NCBI GenBank assembly: GCA_002205965.3
Contig: NADL03000568.1
Coordinates: forward strand, 55,654 to 119,653
Length of the DNA stretch: 64,000 nt
Reading direction: 5' to 3'
Source of the DNA: Kappaphycus alvarezii
Lineage: Eukaryota; Rhodophyta; Florideophyceae; Gigartinales; Solieriaceae
In this document: one piece after another, positions 1 through 11,045 of the stretch
Layout: each line of letters opens with the position of its first letter
Numbering within the stretch: the stretch's first letter is position 1
Made by a program: the position numbers and the translations under genes
The notes under the pieces: model-generated
Databases searched by the model: none
The model's input: the letters and a program-made list of their open reading frames with translations, nothing else
Told to the model about the DNA's origin: nothing

Positions 1-1042
1 AGCATGCCTGTCGACCGTAAGTACCACATCATCATATTGTTGCCTTGTCTGTCCACTCCTCTCAGCATGTTGGAATTTACTTCCATCAGTAATCAAGGCT
101 CAATCGACTGACACCTCAACACCTTTGTTTTGACAAACTTGACCCTAAGACACTTTGCATCGTTGGTTTCTTAGAGTCTTCGTTCGCCAACAATCCCGAC
201 ATGTCCTCCCAGCTCTGACACATTCTTCACTTCGCATTGCCCCAAACGCGGTTTTTTTCTTGCCTTTAAGTCCGTCAAGGAGAGTAGAGTCACAAAGGCA
301 GCCATGTCTGGAGATATCATTAACATTAATATTTTTCATATTTAATTTTCAATCGGAAAATAGTTGGAGCCTATGATTTCAAGAAATTTCTCTGCTCTGT
401 AACTTATCAATAGAAATTCCTTCTTCTACTTAATTTCTAAAGTTTTCCGCACATCTGAAAAAAGGATGATACTCGAGATCATCGCCTTTTGGAAAGGCTT
501 CCGAGATGAGGTCATCGCTGTCATAAGCATTTTACGGAGCGAAAAAAATCTTACTAAAGCTTGCACAAATCCTATGTACCCAGAAATTCTTGTATAAACA
601 ATTTTCTGTGGTCAACTAGACATTCATTCGGAACAATGCATCATGAGGACGCCGGTAAAGACTTAATTTACGCAATAAAAAGCTAAATAGTCCCCTTTAT
701 GTCCAATTTCGGCGAATTCAGCTCATCGTAGATTTTCAATATCTCTCCTGGAAACCCAATTGCACATCTTTAAGCCCTGTGAAGGTTGAGCCCCTTTTGC
801 GCATCAATGGCAACTCAACAGTATATCTCCGGCAGCTTATGTATGATCTATGACAAGTTCATCACCTAATCTCTATGCTTGTAGCCAACAATGGTTACGA
901 AAGTTGTTGATTTTTCGAACTCTGAAACCCCAAAGACTGTTTTCTTGTATTTCTTTTTTCTCGAGGGTCTTTCAAAGATTTAAGCCCTAAGGGAACCTAT
1001 AGTGACATAGATTACGTGGTCTCAGATTCCTAAAGCCTTCGT
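1..1042. other. gene-free left edge
   Basis: I see no supported gene here. The two overlapping short frames at 145-376 run on opposite strands and resemble no family I know. Composition is mixed and moderately AT-rich with many stops in all frames. No terminal repeat, tRNA or low-complexity block is evident. Confidence 0.5.
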
Positions 1043-1546
1043 TTACGCCATTATCACCCCCTCTACGATCCGGGAGAAAACATATTTGATGAACCATTTT
1101 ATTTTGGTAACCTTTTCTGCCGTGTTGCTGTTCAGATTACCGCTCAAGCCAATCAAAAGATCCTGCGCTTCGATACCAAGGAAAGATGAGAGTCTATAAT
1201 CGTTATTGTATTCTCCTGGTCCATTAAACACAAAGAAGACTTCAAGTTTGCGTCTGCAGAACCGCATCATGCTTTCGCCGAGCCCGAATATATCCAGCAA
1301 TAGCATCACCGCAGCTGGTCTTTTCCGGCCCCGTTTATGTAGTGACAAAAATTTGGAGCACTAATCTTTCGAATCCGTGATTGCAAGAGTATCCAGAGCG
1401 ACCTCATGTCTCGTGTATCTCGGAAGACATTTTGCAGAACCAATGATCAAGAAGTATGAACATAAATCACCTACACCATCCAAACTAGCATACCACTTCC
1501 CCTTTATGTGATCCGTTTTCCCGCTGGACCCACCACTTCCATACAT
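1043..1546 (-). pseudogene. possible decayed ORF, family unknown
   Basis: Two minus-strand reading frames (1361-1546 and 1043-1348) lie in the same frame and are separated by only a stop at 1361-1363. Together they would encode about 165 residues, starting with a Gly/Ser-rich stretch (MYGSGGSSGK) and ending in basic and aliphatic segments. I do not recognise a family. The ORF sits directly upstream, on the opposite strand, of the Ty3/gypsy remnant, so it may be unrelated host sequence or a piece of another repeat. The only support is two consecutive open segments in one frame. Confidence 0.22.
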
Positions 1547-1582
1547 AATTGCCTCTTTTCTCTATGTCTTCATAGCAACTAA

Positions 1583-4143
1583 GTCTACCGAGAAGAACTG
1601 GTCGAGGGCGAGGAGATAGGGACTCCCAGTGAAGATTTTACTTCTAATTCGACCGTCGGTCCGGGGTCCTCGGGCTATTCGGAAGAAGAGCTGGTCCTAG
1701 CTATCCGCGAAGAGAACTTTACTGGATCGAGCGAAGGCCCCATCAGTGAAGACAGCACCACTGACGAAAAAGAAAAGAAGGAGAAAATGCGGGATTCCCT
1801 GAGAGCTCGACTCGCCCATTTGAAAGAAGAAACGCAAGCTGAGATAAATGGTTTGCTTCGCGATACGGGAATCGTCGCCTGGACTATAGACGAGCTACGA
1901 CCTGCAGCCGTTCCGACGAAGCATTCCTATGAAATGAAGGACCCTTCCCCGATCTACCACAGGGCTCACCGAATGTCGCCTTGACACAACGAAATCGCCC
2001 GCGGAGAAATCGACAACATGTAAGATGCTGGGATCATCACCCCAGCGTCGTCGGCGTGGTCGTTCCCAGTGGTTATCGTGACGAAAAAGGACGGCGGGCC
2101 TCGTTTCTGCATGGATTATTGCACTCTGAACCGCAAGATGAAGGCAGATCGTTGGCCACTACCTAAGGTAGAAAAGATATTCGACGACCTGAAGGGTAGC
2201 TCTATTTTCACCACCCTTGATTTGTTTGCATGGTACTGGAAAATCCGCATGGCCGAAGAGTGTAAGGAGATGACTACGTTCGTCAGCCGTTTTGGTACCT
2301 TCACGATCGAGGTGATGCCATTTGGTCTAATGAAGCGCCTTCCACATTTCACTGCATGATGGATTACGTACTGAAGGACGCTCCCTTCGCCCGTGTCTAT
2401 CTTATTGATGTCGTGATCTTCTCCAACTCTATGGAGGAGCATATTGATCACTTGACTGTCGTTTTCAAGGCAATCGTGGACGCAGGACTTAAGCTTAAGA
2501 TTACAAAATGCGCGTTTGCTATACCAAGCGTAAAGCTGCTCGGTCACTTCGTAGACAAGCGGGGAGTCTTCGTCGACGAAGAGAAGATTGATGCCATAAA
2601 AAGGTCCCCCGTTCCTACCAACTCAACCGAGTTGCGTAGCTTTCTTGGCCTCGCCAGGTATTACCGTCGCTTCATCAAGGACTTTGCCGGAATATTCTGT
2701 GCCCTTCACGCAGCAACTTCCGGTAATAGGAAGTTCGAATAGACTAAGGAAATGACTGCCGCCTTCGAAACTCTGAAAGAGAAGCTTACTTCTCCGCCGG
2801 TGCTAGCCTTCCCGGACTTCGAGTCCCCCTTCATCGTGGAAACCGACGCTTCTAATTTCGCCGTTGGGGCAGTCCTGGTCCAGAAAAAGGAAGATGTCAA
2901 GATTCATCCCGGGCAGTGCGCAAGCCGGAAGATGAACTCAGCAGAGCGTAACTATTCCGCCTGCGAGAGGGAGGCCCTCGCCTTTATTTTCGCTGAAAGG
3001 AAATGCAGAGTGTATCTGTTATCAACGGAGCCCTTCGAGCTCATTACCGACCATCAAGCCCTTCTTTATGCATTCAAGAAAAACGACATTCACGGAAGGC
3101 TGGCGCAATGGATGGAATTCCTTGCAGAGTATGAATTCGAGGTCGAATACAGGCCAGTTACGGGAAACGGAGCAGCTGATTTTCTTTCGCGTGTAGTACC
3201 TACCGGTCCGTATCCTGCCTCCAGACCTGATGAAAGAGACTTAGTTGCGGCGCTGGAATCTGCCACTACCGAAGAGAATCCCATGATCGAGCCTTTCCTC
3301 CTCGACGTCGCACATCAATTGCAAGGTTTGAAGATCCGAGTTAATGATGAAGAGAAACGTCGTTCGGTCAAGCTTATGGCTAAAATCTTCGTGATGTGGG
3401 AAGGAAAGCTTCTTAGACGAACCAGAAACAGGCTAAGATCTGTACCGTTTATGAAGGACAGGGTCGCGATATTGAAGACCTTTCACGACGATATCGGACA
3501 TTGGGATGAAGAGACGACGAAGAAATTTGTCATAGACCGTTATTGGTGGCCGCAGATGCACCAAGACGTTCACAACTATGTGAAAAGTTGTGAGGGGTGC
3601 CAGAAGACGAGAACCGTCCCGCCGTACCGTACGACTTTGAATGTCCCATTGAAAAATATCTTCGAAACTTATTCGATCTATTTCGCGGGACCTCTGCCTA
3701 TATCAAACGCCGGAAAGGAGTATCTTCTCATCGCCGTCGAACATTTGACAGGTTTGCCAATCGCAGTTGCCACCAAAGACTCGTCGGCTGCAACTGTCTC
3801 GCAGTTCATCGAGAGTGAACTTATGCACCTTTTTGGTCCCCCGAAGACCATTACCAGCGACAACGCTGGGTGCTTCACAGCTGCCGCCGTCGCTGACTTC
3901 ATGAAGAAACATGAAATTACCTGGACTGCTGTTCTCGCGTATGCTCCCGTGTATAATGGTAGAGCCGAAACGATGGTACGAACCATCAACACAGCCGTGA
4001 AGAAGATGGTTTTCGGCCAAGGTATAGATTGAGAAGAGTGTTTGCCTCGTGTCTTGTACGGATACCGCCGCTGTCTTCTTTCCGCGGGAGCTTCGCCGTT
4101 CGAACTGATGTTCGGAGTAGTTCCGCGCATGAGTCTGTACTAA
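1583..4143 (+). pseudogene. pol: Ty3/gypsy pol: RT, RNase H, integrase (broken)
   Basis: Reading starts in one frame at 1583. It meets TGA at 1982 and TAA at 2021, loses one base near 2332 (inside the FGLM segment), and continues in the next frame past TAG at 2740 and TGA at 4030 to TAA at 4141. RT motifs are visible (VTKKDGGPRFCMDY; FGLM). The YxDD box reads YLID at about 2398-2409, so the first catalytic Asp is lost. RNase H shows TDASNFAVGA and TDHQALLYA. The integrase keeps the HHCC zinc site (HDDIGHWD, then CEGCQK). Its first catalytic Asp is Tyr (SIYFAGP), while SDN and the Glu of NGRAE remain. Two nonsense codons replace conserved Trp positions and one a conserved Arg, consistent with single transitions. 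The product cannot be active. Confidence 0.9.
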
Positions 4144-4797
4144 TATGGCCCTTGAGGACCACGCACCAGGTGGTTAGTTTCGGAAGCTGGCGCTTCCGCG
4201 GGAGACCAGTCTAGGAGGCCTAGACAGCTACGTGGTAATAGCGGGGTAGAGCGACGTAGGTCGCGCTCGATAGGCGTAGGAGGATTCCCTACGGTCCTCC
4301 AGGATCTTTCTCTGGGGAATGAAGGATGGGAAAACGGTGGGTAAAGGATAGGAGGGTAGACAGTCCTTCTCCGGGACTGGCCAAGTAAAATGGTAGCCAC
4401 GAATACTCCGGCCGCGCGGTGAAGGGGTAGCGCCAACTACTCCGGCCGCACGCTAAAAGGGTCTAGCTATGGTGATCCTTGCAGCGCTAGGATTGCCGGT
4501 CAAAAACTAGGAGTCCTAGTTAAGGTTGAACTTCCGGACTACTCCGGTCACGGAAATAAAAAGGTAACTTTGGCTCGGGGGGGAGGTTTGTTTTTGGTTT
4601 ACTGTGGACGGCCTAGGGTGGTGACACCCTAAGTAGTGTAGGACGGCGCCACCAAGTGTGGCACTGTCAGCTAGACTAGTCTTACAGTAAATACTAAAAT
4701 AAAGGAATAATTGGGGAATTAAAAGTAATTGCAAAGCAACTACACGTGGCCCTACTGGCCCGGGACAGGATAGCCTGTCCTTAGTTGTAGGTAGCTT
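4144..4797. other. 0.65-kb sequence interrupting the pol tail
   Basis: This block separates the integrase end (SPFELMFG, about 4102-4125) from the pol tail that resumes at 4798. It is G-rich on the plus strand. It holds an 11-bp direct repeat ACTCCGGCCGC at 4405-4415 and 4439-4449, with a partial third copy near 4540, and several short palindromic CTAGGA/TCCTAG stretches. No convincing ORF, terminal inverted repeat or target site duplication was found. It is either an insertion of an unrecognised non-autonomous element or diverged element-specific sequence. Confidence 0.45.
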
Positions 4798-5202
4798 ATG
4801 CGCGCGCGAAAAATAACGGCCAGGTCCCCACAGAGTCCATCTGACCTCGTCGCGTTGATGGACTGCGCTTCCGATACACATCGCAAGTTGGAACTTCAGG
4901 CCTCCTCTGCCCTTCGAGCTCAGCGTCGAGAAGAACAGATGCATAGGATGTGTGATTCGACCTCTGTAGAGCTTCGCATGTTCAACGTGGGGGATTGGGT
5001 TCTAGAGGCACAACGCCAGGCGTTAACTTCGGCCGCTAAGTGGCTTGCCCTCCGTTCTCGCTATTACGTGCCTTGTCGCGTTTGGAAAGTTGCTCATCCC
5101 CGATACTGGCTCATCTCGTACGGGAGTCAACAATCCCGCCGCGCCATGCACGCAAGGATACTAGTTCCTTTTGTCTTGCGCTCGAGCCACCTGAAGGCTT
5201 AG
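4798..5202 (+). pseudogene. pol: Ty3/gypsy pol C-terminal tail
   Basis: An open frame of 134 codons ends at TAG 5200-5202. It contains FNVGDWVL, then KWLALRSRYYVPCRVWKV, then a HPRYWL-like core and a basic C-terminus. The pattern (GDWVL, then a G-P-x-R/K-V-like core) matches the chromodomain-less tail that follows integrase in Ty3/gypsy elements. It is in the same register as the pol frame that stops at 4141, so it is the displaced end of gypsy-1. The ATG at 4798 is not a natural start. No LTR could be identified just downstream. Confidence 0.75.
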
Positions 5203-5963
5203 TAACACTTGATTGAGCCGTGATATCCATCGTTCGTCCCTTTCTTTAATGCTCTTTACGTCTTTCTCTTTTCGTTTTTGAGAAATAAGCAGCCATATGG
5301 AATCTTAATTTGCTTCTCCGAGCGATAAAGCCCGACTCTGGACTCTTCTTCACCCTCGCAAAGTGTTATCTTCTCACCCCGCACTCCTCAACTGCACCAC
5401 AGGTTCCCAAGCTTGGTTCTTCGCACAGTTAATCTTTCCTTCGATCGCCTTCCCGCTTTTTCTAACCGCTTTCTGTCTCCTATGCGCCATCCTACTAACC
5501 CACAAGTGGTTTGGGGAGGACAATATCACCGGATTCCTTCGCCTCTACACGCTCAAGGAATGGACCAGTCGCGGAGGCTTTCTCTGACCTAAATAGACAC
5601 TGAGCTTCGAGGCGAAGGCGGTGCGCAGGATAGAATGGAAGCTTCTGGTGATACAAGGCCTCAAGAGTTGATTGCTTTGTGCTTGGTTGCGGGCAAGAAG
5701 GAAAACGAGCGTGTTGCAGTCCGGAAGGGGGGTTCCAGGTGTGTGCGAGGGTAAGCAAGGGTCTGCCGACCTCTATCGTGAGCTGGCCGAGCTCACTGTA
5801 TACTGCACCCGGGTTGCAGTTTGAGGACGGGGTGGTGTTGATAGCAGTGGCTGGAAGGTGATTTTTATATGTTTCTAGTACTATATATGACGGTTTTTTA
5901 GGGTAACGTATTGTACTTTCTATCTTGTTACCTTGCAGTTTTAATCATTTTTTAAGGTCGAGT

Positions 5964-5996
5964 ACAGTAGTGTACAGTAAGCACACTACTGTACCG
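5964..5996. repeat. 12-bp perfect inverted repeat (GTACAGTAGTGT)
   Basis: GTACAGTAGTGT at 5964-5975 is exactly complementary to ACACTACTGTAC at 5985-5996, with a 9-nt loop. The core word GTACAGTA recurs across the window. Confidence 0.85.
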
Positions 5997-6010
5997 ACAA
6001 ACCTCCGCCA

Positions 6011-6055
6011 CAACCGCTCGGGTGTCGGTTATATAGGTAGCACCCGAGTCGGTTG
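6011..6055. repeat. 14-bp inverted repeat with one bulge
   Basis: CAACCGCTCGGGTG at 6011-6024 pairs with CACCCGAGTCGGTTG at 6041-6055, apart from a single bulged base. The 16-nt loop contains TATATA. It lies 15 bp after the previous hairpin. Function is unknown. Confidence 0.75.
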
Positions 6056-6746
6056 TGCCACTCTGAGGGGGAAGCGTCACCTATCGACCCCTCCCCTACA
6101 CTTAAAACCTACTCTATCTTGTCTTCTTGTGACTTTACACTGTAATGCTCAATGGCACACTTCCGTTTTGGACGCAGTGTTGCACACCTTTGCACGTTAA
6201 ATATCTGTGATCTCCGCCTCTCCTTCGCCGACCTAAAAGACATCATCGAGAAGTCTTACTACGTCCGATTCCGTCGAATCCGTAGTTCCGCTCACGCCAT
6301 AGCGTCGGCCCTTCTTTGCTCCTTATCCCTCGAGTAAAAGTTTTATTTTGTTGTCCATCTACATCTACTGTTGGTAATTAAGGTTGATTGTACAACTTTA
6401 CAACAGTACCTCAACGAGGCGGATAACACGACACTTCTTCCCTACAATCCCCTTTTCACCCCCATCACAGTGCACGTACAGTAACACGGCGGCGGTCACA
6501 CTACATTACAGTAAACTACAACTGTACTGTAGTCACTTTGTTGGACGGTCCCTTCAGCCGGACCCGGCTTGCCCCTTCTGGGCCACATTTTGTACAATAC
6601 CTAGCGCCGCACAGAAGCGGTCTCCAACATTCCCGACGGTACATTTCAATTACAGAATGTTAATTTTACAGTACTGCACTGTAAAATAAACATTCTGGTA
6701 GAGCAGAAACGGGAAATGGCGACCTTATATTACTAAAATGCACTAA

Positions 6747-8582
6747 CTTGGCGTGGGCGTTAAAAGTAGGGTTGAGGCCTTTGTTCACACCGTCCGTCGC
6801 CTGACGCAAAACACCAAGTTCCGGGACCCCGTATTGATCAAAGTCGATGCCCACAATGCTTTCAATAGCATCTCTCAACAACGCATTCTTGATGCCGTTC
6901 TGAACTTTGCACCGGGCATCGCGCGATGGGTTCACCACTGCCATGGGGATACCTCTTTTCTCTCATTCGGTTCATTCTCCGTACTACACGCTGATGGCAC
7001 TCAACACGGGGATCCGTTGGGGGCTCTGCTTTTCGCTCTCGCTCTCCATCCTCTCGTTCTCAAGTTCCAGGAGCAATTCCGGCCCCTGCTCAACGCTTGG
7101 TATGCCGACGATGGGAACTTGGTCGTTCCCCGCTCGCAGGCCCTCGCGGCTTTGCAATTCTTCCAGGGTTAGGGACAAGCCATCGGTTTCGCATTGAATA
7201 TCACCAAAACCCACGTCTACGGCCTCTCCTATAATCCTTCTCCCCTCGATCCTCCCTGCCCCTTCTCCACGCCCGATGGCTTTACCGTTCTCGGCTCTCC
7301 CATTGGTTCCGATTCCTGCGCCAGCGCCGCATTCGACACCGGTCAAGCTGCACTCGATCGCATCTTTGCCTGTCTTTAGTCCTTCGATGACGCCCAGATG
7401 GCCTACCACTTGCACCGTTTCGGCGCGAGCGCCTGTAAGGTTATTTATCTGCTGCGGACTCTCTCCCCCCACCAATCTACGCCTTTGGCCGTCAGCTTTG
7501 ACCGGAAGCAGCGGGAGGCTTTCGCACAGATTCATGGTCCTTGCACCGACTCCGAATGGGAGCAAGCCTGCCTTCCTACTTCCTACGGTGGTCTCGGCAT
7601 TCCTCTCGCTTCTTCACTCCCTGAGTCCGCTTATGCGGCTTCGATGATTGATGTTTTCAGCCGTTTCTCAGATCTGCTCTCCTTCGCGGGAGACCTACAC
7701 CTGGAGGAAGTGCCTCGGGCCGCGATCTCTTCATTATCTACCCGTTATCCAGATCTTTCTGCTTCCCTTTCGCCCACTTCTCTGTTTCAGCGATGTCAAA
7801 CGCCGGTCCCCGGCGATCGGCTCCAGTCTTCTATCTCGTCTGAGCTTCACAGTTCGACGTTTGATCGGATCTTCCGTTCATCCTCTGACCGCGACAGATC
7901 TCGCCTCCTATCCGTCCGTGAGTCGTCCTCCTGTTCCGCGTTCTCAACTTTACCGCACCCTCACCGCGGCACCTATCTGTCCTCGCAAGCCTGGATAGTG
8001 GCTGTCTCTCTACGCCTCGGCCGCGCGATTTTCTCTGGTCATGATCGATGTCCGGTATGTGCTCGCCGTTCCAACGACATCGCCCCGTTGCTCGATCCCC
8101 TGGGCAAACATGCCCTCACCTGTAAGTACGACGATGGGCAGACTCGTTGCCATAATGTCTTGCGCAACGCTCTCCATCGTAACTGTAAGGAGCTCGGAAT
8201 TTCTGCCCTTCTTGAACATCTGCTTCCTCCCCTTCCCCCTTCGTCCTCTCCCTCGTCCGCCCTTCGCATAGATCTTTATATCCCTGGCGCATACGGCCTC
8301 GACCCGAAGGATATCGCTTTGGATGTCACCGTTGCCCATCCACAGGTCACTTCTCGCGTTTCCCAGGGTGCCCTATCTGGCGGCGCAGCTGCCTCTACGG
8401 CTGAACGTGCGAAACACACAAACTACGGTCTAGTTTGCCACACGAATGATATACGGCTTCTTCCTGTTGGTATTGATGTGTTCGGTGCCCTTGGGGCCGA
8501 GGGTGCGACTTGCTTCCGGCGCCTTTCTACGTTCGCTGTTGCCCGTCGGGGCACCACTCCCAATGGGAGCGGTACCTCCTAA
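6747..8582 (+). pseudogene. non-LTR retrotransposon RT and RLE-like C-terminus (LINE-A)
   Basis: One frame runs from 6747 to the TAA ending at 8582, broken only by two TAG codons (7170-7172 and 7377-7379). RT motifs are clear: KVDAHNAFNS, QHGDPLGALLFAL and the catalytic WYADDGN. After RT comes YGGLGI, typical of the thumb of non-LTR elements. The C-terminus has a Cys-His knuckle (CPVCARRS, then GKHALTC and RCHNVLRN). A PD-(D/E)xK-like segment follows (LRIDLYIPG, then DIALDVTVAHP and AERAKHTNYG), suggesting a restriction-enzyme-like endonuclease as in R2-type elements. The 5' part of RT and any upstream domain are missing (5' truncation is typical). There is no in-frame ATG at the left end, and the copy is inactive. 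Confidence 0.88.
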
Positions 8583-8649
8583 TCACGCGCTTTGTTTTCT
8601 GCTTGCATGGGTTGCAAGCGCGTCAGGTTCTTACCAGACGCATTTCCGA

Positions 8650-8699
8650 TTAGTTTCTCTCTCATCCCCCTTCGCGTGATAGTTTCTCTGTCATCCCCT
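8650..8699 (+). repeat. imperfect 20-bp direct repeat in the LINE-A 3' region
   Basis: TAGTTTCTCTCTCATCCCCC (about 8650-8669) recurs with two or three differences at 8680-8699. Short tandem tails are common at 3' ends of non-LTR elements. It lies 70 bp after the LINE-A stop. Confidence 0.55.
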
Positions 8700-8789
8700 C
8701 AGCATGTTCTCCCACATGCTTTTACCACTCCCCGTAAAGATTCCACATACAAAACGCATTACGAAGGGACCGTGCGGCCCCGGCTGGAC

Positions 8790-9365
8790 CTATTGCGGTT
8801 CAACAGCGCAGAATCTGCGCTGGTTGATCATGGCGGCAGTATACCGCTGCACGAATGTTGACACCATCGTACGAAGCGCACGAAACTCAAAGTAGGCAGG
8901 CTTTCTCCGCCTAGCGGCGGTGCAGTTGGCAATGTCCCGGAGGAGCTGGAGGCCGGAGATGTCGATCTGGCCATAAACGTCGATTGCCAAGGGGCGCAGT
9001 TCGATGCCCTCGGACCGGCAAGGAGGGCCGTAGTAGTTGTGCTTCTTCAGGGTGGCTCGTTCGAGCGCGGATGTTCCGCCATCGGCGAGGTCTCGGTAGG
9101 GGCGAGAGTGCGGGGTGACGATGGTGACGTCGATTCCTTGCGGGGAGGTAGCGAAGAGGGGGTCGTCGATGACGACATCAATTTTCCGTTGTTCGGCCGG
9201 GCTTTTGTGGAGGCCGGCCGCCAGGCCTCGTTCTCGTGAGACAGACAGGCCAATGGCAGGGTTGGTGAGGTGGCGGTAGAGAGTGTCTCGTAAATGGTTG
9301 TGCCGCCTCACCGCACCTACTGCGCCCTTACAGAAACAGTACTGTTGCTGGCATCAACAGCGCTA
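8790..9365 (-). pseudogene. non-LTR retrotransposon C-terminal fragment (LINE-B)
   Basis: An open minus-strand frame begins upstream of 9311 (open to about 9365) and ends at a stop at 8790. It starts inside the Cys-His knuckle (YCFCKGAVGAVRRHN), then has IDVVIDDPLF, GIDVTIVTPHSRPY and ERATLKKHNYYGP. This is the same order of motifs as the LINE-A C-terminus but clearly a different lineage. The RT domain is absent, so only the 3' end is present. It points toward LINE-A tail to tail, about 200 bp away. Confidence 0.75.
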
Positions 9366-11039
9366 CTTTTTGGCCCAAGAACCACTTTCTCCCTACAATT
9401 CTTTCCCCATGTATCTCCCTGTATCCCCGCCGCGCACTTTCGCAGTGCCATTCTCCTTGTTATTCTTTTTTCTTCTTACGGCAGTCCGCCATGCTGACCC
9501 CGCCAGAGCTCTCGGCAGCCTCATAAAGCTACCTTCTTCTCTTACCATCATCCTCTGCAACGCCCCTCGTCCCAAAGCCCACATAGGGGCATTCTAAACT
9601 ACTCGAATCAACAACACCCCCTCACTTCCCACATCCGCGGTGCCAACGCCTGGCCGCCTAAACCACTTCCCGTCCACAAACAACGCAAAGAATACCTGTC
9701 TACCAATCCTTGTCCCCGACGCCTTGGATGTACAATCCAGCCAGCCAGCGCAGCCGTGCATTCAACCTGGCCCTCACTGGCGCACATGCCCTCGCAGTAC
9801 CACTGCCGCACATCTCCCCGCTCTCCACCCGACACCTTGTGAGCCCACCACGGCCTCCCCCCAAACTTGCCGCTTCCTCCCCGCAGTTCCCAAAGCCCGA
9901 TCCCATTGAACCGCTCGCGCGCTCAATGCAACATCGGCTGCCGGTCCTGTCTATTGCACGAAACCCGCCCCATGCCAATCGGGCCGTCTCTCCGCCGCTT
10001 CACCGCCAAAGTGCCTCTCTGCCCTGTGCTCGCGGACTTTACACACTAGCCCCTGCCGAAACAGGTTGCCATGGCGCCAGGGACGCCGTTCTGCACGAGT
10101 TGCGCATGCTATTTTACGCGATATGCCAAGCACAACGGATTCGTTATGGTCTCAGTGGACATGGTCGTCTGCAAGTCATGGAATACACCCTCCATGGCAC
10201 GCTCTATCAGCGTGATATACGGTCGAGCCCGGGCCCCTCGCATTATTCGCTTCCCTCCGCCCCTAATCTAAACAGGAGGCAGGGCTCGTAGTCGAGGAGA
10301 TCTCTGTGGTTTGCTGCTTTTCTCGTTTACTGGTCTACAACTATTCGACAAGCTCAAATGTCATCTTTTTGTAACTATGGTACACCCTCATTGGAACCAC
10401 CCCTGCGGTATGCCACGCGTTTGAGATTCTTTTGGAACAAGGCCCCACTTTTGACTTCTACAACAACTATGTCAAAACCATTGTGTTGTGGCCCACTATC
10501 TACCCGACCAATCTCATACCCTCGCTTTGCTCTCGTGCCCCGACGGTGGTGTCGATATTTTCTGTATCCCCATCGGCACCGACTACTTATCCAAACCCAC
10601 TTGTCTGCAAAACTCTCCGACTGTCGGTGCCTTTGTCCCACCCTATGTTCCATCCCGGGTACCCGCACTCGTTTGCAGCGACATCACATTACGCCTCCCG
10701 CATACAAAATGCAGAAACTTTTCCCCTTTGTCAATCCTCAAGATCACTTGTATTCTTCGCGTGGACAAGCAACAATTCAAAAGCAAAGGCTGGTCTAAAT
10801 GAAGTTCCCATTTCACCCGATCCTGAGGGCCTCATCCACCCGCCGCTGGTTACTGTTTCCCGCAGATCTTCAGCAATCACCACGCCTCCCATTCCACGAG
10901 CCTTGTCAACGCTGCCCCTACCGCCTATAAGGTCCCGCCTACCTTGATGGTTCCCCACATGACCATTTTTGCCGTTTCTTCTTCTGGTCCTCCTCCTCCT
11001 TCTGTGCTCCCATGTGCAACCGCTTGCAGGCGAATTTCT
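9366..11039. other. GC-rich stretch with overlapping low-quality ORFs
   Basis: Long frames such as 9710-10291 (plus, 193 codons) and 10432-10947 (plus) are rich in Pro, Ser, His and Arg, and other strands and frames are equally open. This is what high GC alone produces. No catalytic motif, zinc knuckle or repeat is visible. It may be a badly decayed 5' region of a non-LTR element, but I cannot support that from motifs. Confidence 0.45.
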
Positions 11040-11045
11040 TACCAT

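Larger units (their letters stand above)
1583..5202 (+). mobile_element. Ty3/gypsy retrotransposon fragment (gypsy-1)
   Basis: The remnant carries the order RT, RNase H, integrase and a post-integrase tail, which is diagnostic of Ty3/gypsy rather than Ty1/copia. The left edge is set at the stop at 1580-1582, after which the frame stays open. No LTR, gag, protease or primer binding site is visible on the left, so the copy is 5'-truncated or its upstream part has decayed. An unrelated block at about 4144-4797 splits the pol tail. The copy is dead: it has several nonsense codons, one frameshift and changed catalytic residues. A related but better bounded element lies on the minus strand at 16864-22725. 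Confidence 0.85.
5203..6746. other. spacer with palindromes, no gene
   Basis: Short frames at 5363-5587, 5925-6200 and 6384-6689 resemble nothing and overlap others. The stretch holds two inverted repeats (listed separately) and several GTACAGTA/TACTGTAC words near 5964, 6477, 6520 and 6670. I see no LTR for gypsy-1 and no clear 5' end for the non-LTR element that follows. Confidence 0.5.

Noticed and set aside
2116..2547. 143-codon minus-strand ORF
   Set aside because: Antisense to gypsy-1 RT with conserved motifs on the plus strand.
6984..7565. 193-codon minus-strand ORF
   Set aside because: Lies antisense to the RT of LINE-A, whose motifs are clear; a shadow frame.
9710..10291. 193-codon plus-strand ORF
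   Set aside because: Pro/Arg/His-rich in a GC-rich region with equally open frames on both strands and no motif.
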